A stretch of 64,000 bases of DNA, taken from the NCBI GenBank assembly GCA_003330885.1, contig CP030277.1, positions 3,584,001 to 3,648,000 of the forward strand, read 5' to 3'. Position 1 is the stretch's first letter. The number at the start of each line of letters is the position of its first letter. The stretch is from Rhodobiaceae bacterium. Its GTDB lineage: Bacteria > Pseudomonadota > Alphaproteobacteria > Parvibaculales > Parvibaculaceae. Shown here piece after piece: positions 17,445 through 27,184 of the stretch. The notes under the pieces are model-generated. The model was given only the letters and a program-made list of their open reading frames with translations. It searched no databases and was not told the DNA's origin. The translations under genes were made by a program, and so were the position numbers.

Positions 17445-18117
17445 ATGACTAGATTGATCCTAACCCTGCTCGTCTCTTTTGGGTTGAGCGCTTGTGGTGC
17501 CTTCAACGGACGCGAGGACGCGCTGTTTGACGCGAGATATCAACATCCCATCAGCGTCGACCCACAAGTTGTGACGTTTCAAATGGACGTGCCAAAGGAC
17601 AAGGTTGCGCTCACCGTTTCTGACAAAGCAGCAATCGATGCATTCGCACGGACCTACAAAAGCCGTGGGCACGGCGCTCTGACTATCGCAGCACCCAGTG
17701 GATCACCGAATGAAGCCGCGGCTGTATCCATCGTTGCAGAGACACGGGCGGCGCTCGCTGACGCTGGTTTGAGCGGTTCAGAAGTAGGGTATGCCGCTTA
17801 TCGTGCCTCCTCGGCAAACAGCAGCGCGCCGGTCATCCTGACCTATCGTCGATATGTGGCGAGCGCCAGCCCCTGCGGCAACTGGTCGAAGGATTACGCC
17901 TTCGCACCGAACAATGGGCGGACGCCAAACTTTGGCTGCGCTAACCAGAGCGGCCGCGATAGTGGCAGATCCTGCGGACCTCATGGGGCCGCGTGAATGG
18001 GATCCGGCTTATGCACCGCGGCGGGATGAAGTGGTTGAGAAATATCGTACGGGTGAGGTAACGGAAGCAGCAGAATCCGGCAATGCCTCAGGATCAGTGA
18101 GCGAAGTAGCTGAATGA
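17445..18117 (+). pseudogene. cpaD: Pilus lipoprotein CpaD, frameshifted in this sequence
   Basis: CpaD/RcpB is a small lipoprotein of the Tad outer-membrane complex. The ATG at 17445 (GGAG six bases upstream) opens a lipoprotein signal ending in SFGLSACGAF. The family motif begins normally as TPNFGCANQ, then the frame changes: the expected continuation AAAIVADPADLMGPREWDPA is in the +1 frame from about 17947. The original frame stops at 17996; the second ends at 18117 and overlaps cpaE by four bases, just where cpaD should end. The switch lies within 17946-17957, next to a GCGGCCGC octamer, and may be a sequencing error or a real mutation. Confidence 0.85.
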
Positions 18118-19406
18118 CCAACGCAGAACAATTACTACCGGAAGACCCGGTATTCGAAGATGACGATGACTATGACGGTGATGAAGAGTTTGTCACCCAA
18201 TCTGTCGTAAAGCCGGTTCCCAGAATCTCAATCGAGGTCTTCTGTGAGCAGCCTGATACCGGTGTTGTCATTCAACGGGCCGGCGAAGACCGCCGCCTGG
18301 CAAAAGCCCACGTGACGGTTCACATGGGCGGCATTCCAGCTGCCGTTAAGTACTACAGAGACACTGGCACCCCCAGCCTGATCATTGTCGAAACTATTGA
18401 AGGTGGAGAAACGCTCTTCAAGCAGCTTGGCGCTTTGGCTGAGGTCTGTGATGCAGGCACGAAGGTCGTTATTGTCGGCCACTTGAACGACATTACGCTT
18501 TACCGTGAGATGATCCGGCAGGGCGTAAACGAATATCTTGTAGCTCCGCTGTCTCCGATCCAGATCGTTGACTCCGTGGCTCGTCTTTATGCCGACCCAG
18601 ATGCGCCGCCGATCGGCCGATCAATTGTATTCTTAGGTGCCCGCGGCGGCGTGGGGTCCAGTACGCTGGCGCATAATGTGAGCTGGTGTATCGCAGAAGA
18701 AATGCGTGAAGACGTCACCCTGATCGATATGGACCTTCCGTTCGGTACAGCAGGCCTCGATTTCAATCAGGACCCTGTGCAAGGTGTGGCGGAAGCACTG
18801 ATGCAGCCAGAACGTCTTGATGATGTGCTGCTCGACCGGTTGCTGGTGAAGTGTACAGACCGCCTCTCGATTTTTGGTGCGCCTGGCACACTGGACCGGG
18901 ACGAAGACCTCCTGCCTGAAGCCTGCGAGTCGGTCATCGAGACGGTCAGAGAGACATGTCCCTGCGTGATTGTGGACATGCCTCATGTGTGGAACCGCTG
19001 GTCACGCCAAACGCTTCTCAATGCAGACGAGATTATCATTACAGCGACACCTGATCTTGCAAGTCTGCGGAACACAAAAAACTTCCTGGACCTCGTTAAG
19101 AAGCAGCGGACGAACGATGCAGCGCCTCATGTCGTGTTGAACCAGATGAGCATGCCCAAGAGGCCCGAAATTCCCGCCGATGATTTTGCCGAAGCGATCG
19201 AACAGGAACCGACTTTGCTCCTGCCGTTCAATCCGGTTCTGTTTGGCACGGCCTCTAACAATGGCCAAATGCTTCAGGAGATTGACCCAAAAAACAAGAC
19301 AACCGCCGCCATTAGGCATCTGTCGACACTGGTCACAGGTCGGCACGCAGTTGTTGAAAAGAAAAAGGGTTTGTTCTCGTCTTTGCTCGGTGGAAAGAAG
19401 GGATAA
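18114..19406 (+). CDS. cpaE: Pilus localisation ATPase CpaE/TadZ
   Basis: A 430-aa cytoplasmic protein. An acidic leader is followed by a receiver-like domain (about 45-160) and a ParA/MinD-type ATPase domain from about 165, with deviant Walker A GARGGVGSSTLAHNVSW and LIDMDLPFGTAGLDF. CpaE/TadZ places the pilus machine at a cell pole in studied species. The four-base overlap with cpaD and the three-base gap to cpaF show tight operon structure. Confidence 0.93.
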   Translation: MTNAEQLLPEDPVFEDDDDYDGDEEFVTQSVVKPVPRISIEVFCEQPDTGVVIQRAGEDRRLAKAHVTVHMGGIPAAVKYYRDTGTPSLIIVETIEGGETLFKQLGALAEVCDAGTKVVIVGHLNDITLYREMIRQGVNEYLVAPLSPIQIVDSVARLYADPDAPPIGRSIVFLGARGGVGSSTLAHNVSWCIAEEMREDVTLIDMDLPFGTAGLDFNQDPVQGVAEALMQPERLDDVLLDRLLVKCTDRLSIFGAPGTLDRDEDLLPEACESVIETVRETCPCVIVDMPHVWNRWSRQTLLNADEIIITATPDLASLRNTKNFLDLVKKQRTNDAAPHVVLNQMSMPKRPEIPADDFAEAIEQEPTLLLPFNPVLFGTASNNGQMLQEIDPKNKTTAAIRHLSTLVTGRHAVVEKKKGLFSSLLGGKKG

Positions 19407-19409
19407 CCC

Positions 19410-20876
19410 ATGTTCGGCCGGCGAGATTCTGCAAACGGGCGATCACCTTCAGCGCCCGCTGAGGGGAAGGCGCCACCGCCTCCGCCTGCAACATCAGCAG
19501 TGCCGAAAGCTGCGGCCCCCGAACCTGCAAAACCAAAAGTCGCAGCGCCAAAGCCAACAGCGCCGCAGCCCGCGCCTGCGCATGTAGGAGCTGATGTTCG
19601 CTCGCCTGAATATTTCCAAACGAAGACAACGATCTTCAATGCGTTGATTGACACAATCGACTTAACCCAGCTCGCGCAGCTGGATACAGAAAGTGCGCGC
19701 GAAGAGATCCGCGACATTGTTAGCGAAATCATTGCTATCAAAAATGTCGTCATGTCTATCTCCGAGCAGGAAGATCTGCTGCAGGACATTTGCAACGACG
19801 TGTTGGGATACGGCCCGTTGGAGCCGTTGCTCGCCAGAGACGATATTGCTGACATCATGGTCAACGGCGCGGGTCTTACTTTTATCGAGGTTGAAGGGCG
19901 TGTCGAGCCGACCAATGTGAAGTTCCGCGACAATTCGCAGCTCTTGAACATATGTCAGCGCATTGTGAGCCAGGTGGGTCGGCGCGTTGATGAATCGAGC
20001 CCAATTTGTGACGCCCGCCTCGCAGACGGCAGTCGTGTCAATGTGATTGCACCCCCTCTTGCGCTGGATGGGCCGACCCTCACTATTCGTAAGTTCCGCA
20101 AAGATAAGCTTACGATGAACGATCTGGTGGGTTTCAAATCGATCTCTCCGGAAGGGGCGGATGTGCTGGCGGTAATTGGCAACGTCCGCTGCAACGTCCT
20201 CATCTCCGGTGGGACCGGTTCCGGTAAGACGACCCTGCTCAATTGTATGACCGGCTTCATTGATACCGACGAGCGCATTATCACCTGTGAGGACGCGGCG
20301 GAACTCCAGCTGCAGCAGCCGCATGTGGTCCGGCTTGAGACACGCCCGCCCAACCTGGAGGGGCAAGGTGAGGTGACCATGCGCGATCTGGTCAAAAACT
20401 GTCTGCGTATGCGCCCGGAACGGATCATTGTTGGTGAGGTGCGTGGACCAGAGGCGTTTGATTTGCTTCAGGCAATGAACACTGGCCATGACGGCTCAAT
20501 GGGAACGCTTCACGCCAACTCCCCGCGCGAGGCACTCTCGCGTTTGGAGAGCATGATTACCATGGGGGGGTTTGCGCTTCCTTCGAAAACAATTCGTGAA
20601 ATGATTGTCGGTTCTGTGGATGTGATTGTGCAGGCGGCGCGTCTCCGCGACGGATCACGTCGGATCACCCATGTCACCGAGGTTCTGGGGACCGAAGGCG
20701 ATGTGATTACAACCCAGGATCTCTTCATCTATGACATGGATGGCGAGGACGACCAGGGCAAGATTATTGGCCGGCACAAATCGACCGGTATTGCGCGCCC
20801 GGCATTCTGGGACAAAGCGCGGTACTACAATCAGCATCACAAGCTTTCCCAAGCGCTTGATCGAGCGCAGGACTGA
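19410..20876 (+). CDS. cpaF: Tad pilus assembly ATPase CpaF/TadA
   Basis: A 488-aa secretion ATPase of the VirB11/GspE superfamily that powers pilus extension and probably retraction. Residues 1-70 are a Pro/Ala-rich linker. The ATPase core carries Walker [16 protein letters not shown], the Asp-box region, Walker [20 protein letters not shown] and the His-box [20 protein letters not shown]. Full length. Confidence 0.96.
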   Translation: MFGRRDSANGRSPSAPAEGKAPPPPPATSAVPKAAAPEPAKPKVAAPKPTAPQPAPAHVGADVRSPEYFQTKTTIFNALIDTIDLTQLAQLDTESAREEIRDIVSEIIAIKNVVMSISEQEDLLQDICNDVLGYGPLEPLLARDDIADIMVNGAGLTFIEVEGRVEPTNVKFRDNSQLLNICQRIVSQVGRRVDESSPICDARLADGSRVNVIAPPLALDGPTLTIRKFRKDKLTMNDLVGFKSISPEGADVLAVIGNVRCNVLISGGTGSGKTTLLNCMTGFIDTDERIITCEDAAELQLQQPHVVRLETRPPNLEGQGEVTMRDLVKNCLRMRPERIIVGEVRGPEAFDLLQAMNTGHDGSMGTLHANSPREALSRLESMITMGGFALPSKTIREMIVGSVDVIVQAARLRDGSRRITHVTEVLGTEGDVITTQDLFIYDMDGEDDQGKIIGRHKSTGIARPAFWDKARYYNQHHKLSQALDRAQD

Positions 20877-20884
20877 GGCCGTCG

Positions 20885-21883
20885 ATGGACCAAACAACAA
20901 TTGCAGTCTTTGGTGTTGCTTTGCTGGTTGCCATCTGTGTTGGCGCGGTGGGCTTTGTTTTTGCGAGCGCCAAAGGCGGCAAGTCAAGCCAGCGTATGGC
21001 GAGGGTCGCGCGCGGAAATCCAAGAAAATCTGCTGTTGAGGACAAGGACGATCTTCAATCGGATAATGCGGGACCGCGCCGAAAACAGGTTCAGGAAACC
21101 CTGAAAGAAATTGAAGCAAAACAGAAAGCAGAAAAAGAAAAGCTGACTGTGCGACTTCGATTGCAGCGTGCCGGGCTCGAGATAACGCCAAAAACATTCT
21201 ATATCGCGAGCGCGGTGACCGGACTGTTTGTGGCGATCTGCATGTCTCTTTTTGGTTTGCCCATTGGCGCGGTGGTGTTAGGTGGGTTTGCTGGTGGATT
21301 TGGTGTTCCCCGCTGGTTTGTAAATTTCAAAACCAAAAGGCGCCAAAAAGCGTTCGTCGAGGAATTTGCGAATGCCCTGGATGTGATTGTCCGTGGTGTG
21401 AAAGCGGGTCTGCCCATCAATGATTGCTTGAAGATTATTGCGAACGAAAGCCCTGAGCCAGTCGGCAGCGAGTTTAAGGAGCTTGTTGACGGTATGGCCA
21501 TGGGCGTTACCGTTGAGCAGGGCCTGCTGAAAGTGTATGAGCGCATTCCGCTTTCTGAAGTGAACTTCTTTATGATAGTGCTCGCAATTCAGGCGCAGGC
21601 GGGCGGTAATTTGTCCGAAGCCCTGGGCAACCTGTCGAATGTGTTGCGCGATAGAAAAAAGATGCGGGCGAAAATCCAGGCCATGTCACAGGAAGCAAAA
21701 GCGTCAGCTGGGATTATTGGCGTTTTGCCGCCCGGCGTGATGGGCCTTATCTACCTCACGACCCCCGATTATATCAGTGTCCTTTTTACGACCACGTCAG
21801 GAAACATGATCATTTTTGGAAGCCTGGTCTGGATGGGAATGGGAATACTGGTTATGCGCAAAATGGTCAATTTCAACTTTTAG
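20885..21883 (+). CDS. tadB: Tad inner-membrane platform protein TadB
   Basis: A 332-aa protein with a T2SS-F domain. An N-terminal helix (FGVALLVAICVGAVGFVFA) is followed by a charged cytoplasmic stretch, a pair of helices (about 97-140) and the conserved cytoplasmic region VEEFANALDVIVRGVKAGLP, then C-terminal helices. With TadC it forms the platform on which CpaF acts. Confidence 0.92.
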   Translation: MDQTTIAVFGVALLVAICVGAVGFVFASAKGGKSSQRMARVARGNPRKSAVEDKDDLQSDNAGPRRKQVQETLKEIEAKQKAEKEKLTVRLRLQRAGLEITPKTFYIASAVTGLFVAICMSLFGLPIGAVVLGGFAGGFGVPRWFVNFKTKRRQKAFVEEFANALDVIVRGVKAGLPINDCLKIIANESPEPVGSEFKELVDGMAMGVTVEQGLLKVYERIPLSEVNFFMIVLAIQAQAGGNLSEALGNLSNVLRDRKKMRAKIQAMSQEAKASAGIIGVLPPGVMGLIYLTTPDYISVLFTTTSGNMIIFGSLVWMGMGILVMRKMVNFNF

Positions 21884-21898
21884 AACGGGAAGCGATGA

Positions 21899-22867
21899 AT
21901 GTCTCCACTCATTGAAAGCCTGTTCAGTATCGAGAACATTGTCACAATGTTGATGGCCTTGGCTGCGTTTGCAACGGTGCTGACGCTTGCAGCGCCGATG
22001 CTGTCGACAGACAAATTGTCAACGCGCATGAAATCGGTATCGAGCGAGCGGGAAGCCATGCGTCGCGCTCACCGCGAGCAATTGGAGCGAGAGCGCGACG
22101 GAAAAAAACTCCGGCAGGACCCCAAGACCTTCATCAAGAACTTCGTCGACAAACTGAACCTGATGGAGCTGATGGAGAGCGATGCTATTCGCGGCAAACT
22201 GAAAAAAGCAGGTTTCCGTGGGCATGGGCCTGTCTACTCCTTCATGTTCTTCCGCTTTTTTATGCCAATCATCCTGTTCGTAGTGACGATGTTCTATCTG
22301 TTCTTTGCGAACTCGTTTGGTCTTGAGCCATTGGCACGCGTTGCAGCTTCTTTTGGTGCGGCGTTCATCGGCTTCTATTTGCCGAATGTTTTTGTAGAAA
22401 ACATGATCGCGCGTAGACAAGAATCGATCAAAAGGGCGTTTCCTGACGCCCTCGACCTACTTCTCATTTGCGTCGAGTCAGGCATGTCTGTTGAGGCGGC
22501 CTTTCATAAAGTAGCCGGTGAGATTGGCACGCAGTCCGTCGAGCTTGCAGAAGAGCTCAGCCTTACGACTGCTGAGCTGTCTTATATTCAGGACCGACGC
22601 TTGGCCTATGAAAACCTTGCAACACGAACCGGGCTTGACGGGGTGAAGGCGGTGACGATGAGCTTGATCCAGGCAGAACGCTACGGGACACCTTTGGGCA
22701 CTGCTCTTCGGGTCATGGCGCAAGAGAACCGCGATATGCGCATGGCAGCGGCCGAAAAGAAGGCTGCGGGTTTGCCGCCAAAATTGACTGTCCCAATGAT
22801 CACCTTCTTCCTGCCGGTGCTCTTCTTTGTGATCCTGGGTCCAGCGGTTATCAATTTCTATCAGTAA
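21899..22867 (+). CDS. tadC: Tad inner-membrane platform protein TadC
   Basis: A 322-aa T2SS-F protein paralogous to TadB. It shows the signature FPDALDLLLICVESGMSVEA and a C-terminal helix pair (TFFLPVLFFVILGPAVINF). It is the last gene of the cpaB-tadC run: the gap to tadB is 15 bases and a terminator lies just downstream. Confidence 0.92.
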   Translation: MSPLIESLFSIENIVTMLMALAAFATVLTLAAPMLSTDKLSTRMKSVSSEREAMRRAHREQLERERDGKKLRQDPKTFIKNFVDKLNLMELMESDAIRGKLKKAGFRGHGPVYSFMFFRFFMPIILFVVTMFYLFFANSFGLEPLARVAASFGAAFIGFYLPNVFVENMIARRQESIKRAFPDALDLLLICVESGMSVEAAFHKVAGEIGTQSVELAEELSLTTAELSYIQDRRLAYENLATRTGLDGVKAVTMSLIQAERYGTPLGTALRVMAQENRDMRMAAAEKKAAGLPPKLTVPMITFFLPVLFFVILGPAVINFYQ

Positions 22868-22898
22868 GACACCGCCCGCTCTGCGTATGGCTTAAAGA

Positions 22899-22932
22899 AA
22901 AACCCGCATCTGGACGAACCAGTGCGGGTTTT
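22899..22932. terminator. Rho-independent terminator after tadC (both strands)
   Basis: AAAACCCGCA (22899-22908) pairs with TGCGGGTTTT, extended inside by CTGG/CCAG with one bulged T, around loop ACGAA. A- and T-runs on both sides suit both tadC and the convergent TPR gene. Confidence 0.9.
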
Positions 22933-22961
22933 CTCTTGTCTATGGCCCGACGAAAAATTTC

Positions 22962-23822
22962 TTAAGGTGTCGGGCCTGAATTCTGCCATGACGTATCAAC
23001 AGGTGCGTCTAGAGCTTCCATTTCCTGCCAGAGTGCAGGTTGGGCCAACATTGACCGGATGGTCGTCATGTTGCTGGAGGCAAGGCTCGGAGGAAGGTCG
23101 GCGCGTGCAAGGCGCTCCGCTTCTTCAAAATCACCCTTCAGTCCCAATACCAGAGACAGGTTTTGGCGCGCATGTGCGCCGGCAGACGGATTGGCCACGG
23201 CGCGGCGAAGGGTTGTTTCGGCGGCAACGAGGTCGCCTGACAGAGCGTGAGAAAGCCCGAGGTTGGTCAGAATGGTCGGATGATCAGGTGCGAGGCGGAG
23301 AGCGAGATTGTATTGATCTTTGGCTCTCTCGTGCTCACCCATTTCATCTAGAGCGACACCAGCGGCTGACAGAATGGTCCAGTCATTGGGACTCAATACA
23401 GCTGCTTTGGCCAGAAGCGCGGAGGCTTGGTCCGGCTTGCTGCTGGCAGCAAGTGTCTTGCCATATTCCGCCAAAATCGCTGGATCATTGGGATGAAGTG
23501 CATTTGCTTGGCTCAAAACCCCCAATGCCTGGGTGAGGGAGCCCAAGTGGCGCAGACCGCGCGCATAGTGCGCAGCAGCTTCAGCGTTCTTGGGGTCTTG
23601 CTCATAAATACCACCCCAATAGGCAGCCGAGGCGACAAAGTCCCGCGGTTCAGATAGGTGCACGGGAAGATCGGCCGCGGCGCCCAACCCAGGGCGCTCA
23701 GGCTCTGCATTTGTTGCACACCCGCCAAGCATCAAGGCGCCGAGCGCTGTGCTCAGAACAGATCGAGCAAGGACAGACCGCTTAGGGCCGGAGTGTGAAC
23801 AAAGGAACGTTGGATAAGCCAT
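22962..23822 (-). CDS. TPR lipoprotein, TadD-like
   Basis: About 286 aa. A lipoprotein signal (STALGALMLGGCATNA) is followed by at least five tetratricopeptide-like repeats (for example AILAEYGKTLAASSKPDQAS, ILTNLGLSHALSGDLVAAET). TPR lipoproteins next to tad genes are usually called TadD and help secretin assembly. Start choice is uncertain: ATGs at 23822 and 23834 and a GTG at 23870 share the frame and none has a clear ribosome-binding site. Convergent with tadC. Confidence 0.82.
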   Translation of the reverse strand: MAYPTFLCSHSGPKRSVLARSVLSTALGALMLGGCATNAEPERPGLGAAADLPVHLSEPRDFVASAAYWGGIYEQDPKNAEAAAHYARGLRHLGSLTQALGVLSQANALHPNDPAILAEYGKTLAASSKPDQASALLAKAAVLSPNDWTILSAAGVALDEMGEHERAKDQYNLALRLAPDHPTILTNLGLSHALSGDLVAAETTLRRAVANPSAGAHARQNLSLVLGLKGDFEEAERLARADLPPSLASSNMTTIRSMLAQPALWQEMEALDAPVDTSWQNSGPTP

Positions 23823-23974
23823 TGGTTTCCACATTTCATAGCAAATTGGTGGACACAGGCATTTGTCCACGCACCATCCTCGCCTACAGGTCTCAAGAAA
23901 GGTTTAAGCATAAACTTGGTCTCAAATTGCCAGTACCTCTATCGGCGGGTGCTTCCTTGTTTGTATAGTGGGGC

Positions 23975-25069
23975 ATGACGTCAGATCGTTTCGACAGCTT
24001 CATTTTAACAATCCGTAAAGGAATAGACCGGCTGGGCTTCGACCGGGTCTTGCTGTTTGTGCTGGGCGCTGCGGTTTTGGGCCTTTTGGCTTTGGGCATG
24101 GGAAAGAGCCTCTATGGGGGCGATGAAAATGATGCCCGGGTGACCTTCTTCCAGATAGGAACAGGCTCAACGGGAGGCACCTATTTCCCCATGGGGGAGG
24201 CGCTGGCGGCTGTCATCAGTCGTCCGCCCGGATCTGATCCCTGTATACCCGGTGGCCGCTGTGGGGTTCCGGGTCTGGTTGCCATTTCCAAAGGGTCGGC
24301 TGGGTCGGTAGCCAATGCGAGAGCTGTCGCCGACGGTCGTCTGGATTCAGCGCTTGTCCAGGCAAATGTCCTGGAGGATGCGTTTCACGGGAGAGGAGCC
24401 TTCGAGGGCGAGGCGCCGCGCGAGAACCTTCGGGTGATTGCAAATCTCTATGTGGAGGCTATCCACCTCGTAACAGCACGGGGCCTCGACATTAATGGCG
24501 TTGAGGACCTGAAAGGTCTGCGGGTGTCAATCGGGTCTGAAGGCTCGGGCACGCGCGCTGATGCCATCTCCATCCTCAAAGCCTTCGGCGTATCACTCGC
24601 CGATATTGAGCCCGTCAGTGCAGACGCATCGCGGTCAGCGGAATTGATCCTGTCCGGTAATCTGGATGCGTATTTTCTCGTTGCGGGCGCGCCGGCGCGC
24701 TCTATTGAAGATCTCGCGGTCCGAGGAGCGATCGATATTGTGCCGATTGAAGGCGAACCAGCGGATCGCCTGCGGATCGACCGCACCTATTACAGCAATT
24801 TCATCATCCCGGAGAACACTTATCGATTTGTCGGCGATGTCAAAACCATCGGTATCGGGGCCCTCTGGATTACCAGGTCGACGACGAATTCGGATCTGGT
24901 CCATGCCATCACCCGCGCCTTGTTTGATGACCGTAATAGGGACACGCTGGTCACGGCCAATGCAAATGGGCGTCACGTCAACCCGAACGCAGCAGTCCAG
25001 GGCGTGCCTATCCTTATACATCCTGGCGCAGAACTCTTCTATTTCGAGAAGGGTATTCTGGAGCGTTGA
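23975..25069 (+). CDS. TAXI-family solute-binding protein, membrane-anchored, orphan
   Basis: A 364-aa protein of the TRAP-associated extracytoplasmic immunogenic family. An N-terminal helix (residues about 25-43, VLLFVLGAAVLGLLALGMG) anchors it. The binding fold starts at QIGTGSTGGTYFPMGEALAA and includes LKGLRVSIGSEGSGTRADAI, both family hallmarks. The helix is preceded by about 24 polar residues, so it looks like a signal anchor rather than a cleaved signal. No TRAP permease gene lies nearby. Ligand unknown. Confidence 0.88.
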   Translation: MTSDRFDSFILTIRKGIDRLGFDRVLLFVLGAAVLGLLALGMGKSLYGGDENDARVTFFQIGTGSTGGTYFPMGEALAAVISRPPGSDPCIPGGRCGVPGLVAISKGSAGSVANARAVADGRLDSALVQANVLEDAFHGRGAFEGEAPRENLRVIANLYVEAIHLVTARGLDINGVEDLKGLRVSIGSEGSGTRADAISILKAFGVSLADIEPVSADASRSAELILSGNLDAYFLVAGAPARSIEDLAVRGAIDIVPIEGEPADRLRIDRTYYSNFIIPENTYRFVGDVKTIGIGALWITRSTTNSDLVHAITRALFDDRNRDTLVTANANGRHVNPNAAVQGVPILIHPGAELFYFEKGILER

Positions 25070-25075
25070 TTTCTG

Positions 25076-25255
25076 TCAGCTCTCATCCACAGCACAGTCA
25101 CGGACAACCGCCTGGGCAACGATCGCTCGCTCTCCATTGAAGGTAATCGCCGGTGACCCGTGCAGGCGATAGCCTTCATCAAGCGCCTTGGAAACACGTT
25201 CACAGAACGCATGGTCATCCGGGCCGGTGAGCAGTCGATATTTCAGATCAGACAT
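25076..25255 (-). CDS. DUF1737 family small protein
   Basis: A 59-aa cytoplasmic protein matching the DUF1737 pattern: YRLLTGPDDHAFCERVSKAL, then GYRLHGSPAITFNGER and AQAVV. AAGGAG five bases before the ATG at 25255 fixes the start. Such proteins are common in Proteobacteria and have no known function. Convergent with the TAXI gene, with six bases between the stops. Confidence 0.8.
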   Translation of the reverse strand: MSDLKYRLLTGPDDHAFCERVSKALDEGYRLHGSPAITFNGERAIVAQAVVRDCAVDES

Positions 25256-25367
25256 GGGCACTCCTTGAGGGCATGTGGTTCAGGCAGGTAGGCGCTGGGA
25301 TTGCAGGCCATTCAGACCCTCTATACTGTTTGCGGGCGTTTGAGCAAATTCAAAAGAGGTCGCGCCA

Positions 25368-26753
25368 GTGGAAGATGTGTTTGTAACCGATAAAGACGCC
25401 GTCGCCTTGCCGGTCTGGCCTGTGAAGTCCGGAGACGTGCAATCATGGTGCGATGCGCACGCAGGCGCCGGAGCGGCCTGGGTCGGGACATCCGGTTTTG
25501 CAGGTGAAGCCGGCCGCGTTTTGATGCTTCCAGATGAATCCGGCAGTCTTGCCGGAGCGCTCTTGGGGTTAGATAAGGCTGATGATCCCTTCATTTTTGC
25601 CGCTCTCTCTGAGAACCTGCCTGAGGGAACCTATAGGCTCGCCAGCATGGAGGACCTTGATGCTTCTCAGGCGGCCCTTGGCTGGGCGCTCGGCACCTAT
25701 AGTTTCAGAAAATATAAGTCACGCGATCGGGATCTGCCGAAACTTGTGCTTCCCGAGGAAGTCGATTTGGGTGAACTGACGGACATTGTCGACGCTGTAT
25801 TTCTCACACGCGACCTGGTCAACACACCCACAAACGATCTTGGGCCCGCGGAGTTGGAAACAGCGGTCCGTCAGGTAACCGACGGGGTCGGCATCTCATG
25901 TTCTGTGATTATCGGCGATGACCTGCTCACGCAAAACTATCCTATGGTGCATGCTGTTGGTCGCGCGGCGGCAGAGAGTGCGGCCCCTCGTCTGATGGAT
26001 TTTACTTGGGGAGATGAGACAGCGCCCAAGGTGACCTTGGTGGGCAAAGGAGTCTGCTTTGACACAGGCGGGCTCAATTTGAAGCCGGGCAATTCTATGG
26101 CATTGATGAAGAAGGATATGGGCGGCGCGGCGCATGTTCTTGCCCTCGCTCAATTGATCATGCGGACGAATTTGAATGTGCGTCTGCGCGTGTTGGTCCC
26201 TGCTGTTGAAAATGCTGTTGCAGGCAATGCCTTTCGACCCGGAGACGTCTTGCCCAGTCGCAAAGGTTTGAGTGTGGAAATTGCCAACACAGACGCCGAA
26301 GGGCGATTGATCCTGGCAGACGCGCTAACAGAAGCTGACAGTGAAGAACCAGATCTCCTGATTGATATGGCGACGCTCACCGGCGCGGCGCGTGTGGCCT
26401 TGGGGCCGGACCTTCCACCCTTCTACACACATGATGATGCGTTTGCGGCAGCTTTGAGCGAAGCGGCAGAACAGAATGCCGATCCCTTGTGGCGAATGCC
26501 GCTATGGCAACCCTATGACAGCTGGCTGAGCAGCAAGATTGCTGACGTCAATCACATCTCCGATGGCGGTTTTGCTGGCTCCATTACGGCGGCGCTCTTT
26601 CTTGCGCGTTTTGTAGAGAAGGCTAAGACCTTCGTACATTTTGACGTCTTCGCTTGGGCGCCGCGTGCCAAGCCAGGAAGGCCAGTTGGCGGCGAAGCGC
26701 AGTCCATCCGGGCACTTTTCGCCTATCTCAAAAAGACATATGGCTACCGCTGA
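25368..26753 (+). CDS. Leucyl aminopeptidase family protein (M17)
   Basis: A 461-aa cytosolic metallo-exopeptidase with a GTG start. The catalytic domain shows the M17 metal and active-site residues: VGKGVCFDTGGLNLKPG, MKKDMGGAAH and the signature NTDAEGRLILADAL. The N-terminal domain is divergent, as in the PepA/PepB-like forms of alphaproteobacteria. It is followed by marR and NlpC/P60 genes, a combination suggesting breakdown of cell-wall or other short peptides. Confidence 0.93.
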   Translation: MEDVFVTDKDAVALPVWPVKSGDVQSWCDAHAGAGAAWVGTSGFAGEAGRVLMLPDESGSLAGALLGLDKADDPFIFAALSENLPEGTYRLASMEDLDASQAALGWALGTYSFRKYKSRDRDLPKLVLPEEVDLGELTDIVDAVFLTRDLVNTPTNDLGPAELETAVRQVTDGVGISCSVIIGDDLLTQNYPMVHAVGRAAAESAAPRLMDFTWGDETAPKVTLVGKGVCFDTGGLNLKPGNSMALMKKDMGGAAHVLALAQLIMRTNLNVRLRVLVPAVENAVAGNAFRPGDVLPSRKGLSVEIANTDAEGRLILADALTEADSEEPDLLIDMATLTGAARVALGPDLPPFYTHDDAFAAALSEAAEQNADPLWRMPLWQPYDSWLSSKIADVNHISDGGFAGSITAALFLARFVEKAKTFVHFDVFAWAPRAKPGRPVGGEAQSIRALFAYLKKTYGYR

Positions 26754-26839
26754 AACCCTTGGCGCCAGACAGGTAGGCGGGTAGACTGATCCGGCTCCGA
26801 AACGGAATTCGAGCCCCTGATTCTGAACCCGGGAACCCG

Positions 26840-27184
26840 ATGGACTTAAAGCCGCTTGATGCGCTGAAGCTTTGGCATGACGTCGTGCTTGATACGGTGC
26901 GCCGTGATGTGCCCGATCTCTCAGCGCGGCAGCTTGCCATCCTCCTCACAGTTTACCTTGAGCCGCCACCCCACACAGTGCGAGGGTTGGCATCGAAGCT
27001 TGATGTGTCCAAGCCAGCGATTACCCGCGCTCTCGACACGATGGGCCAGAAAGATTTGCTCAAGCGAAAACGTGATGACACGGACAAGCGCAATGTGCTG
27101 GTTCAACGAACTGTGGCGGGCTCCGTCTATCTAAGTGAGCTTTCAGACACAATTATATCCAAGGCAAAGGATCACCTGGCGTGA
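26840..27184 (+). CDS. MarR family transcriptional regulator
   Basis: A 114-aa winged-helix protein, slightly short for MarR. The recognition region is VRGLASKLDVSKPAITRALD, followed by the wing KRKRDDTDKRNVLVQRT. Its stop overlaps the GTG start of the NlpC/P60 gene (27181), so the two are coupled. It probably controls this small cluster, but no operator is evident. Confidence 0.85.
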   Translation: MDLKPLDALKLWHDVVLDTVRRDVPDLSARQLAILLTVYLEPPPHTVRGLASKLDVSKPAITRALDTMGQKDLLKRKRDDTDKRNVLVQRTVAGSVYLSELSDTIISKAKDHLA

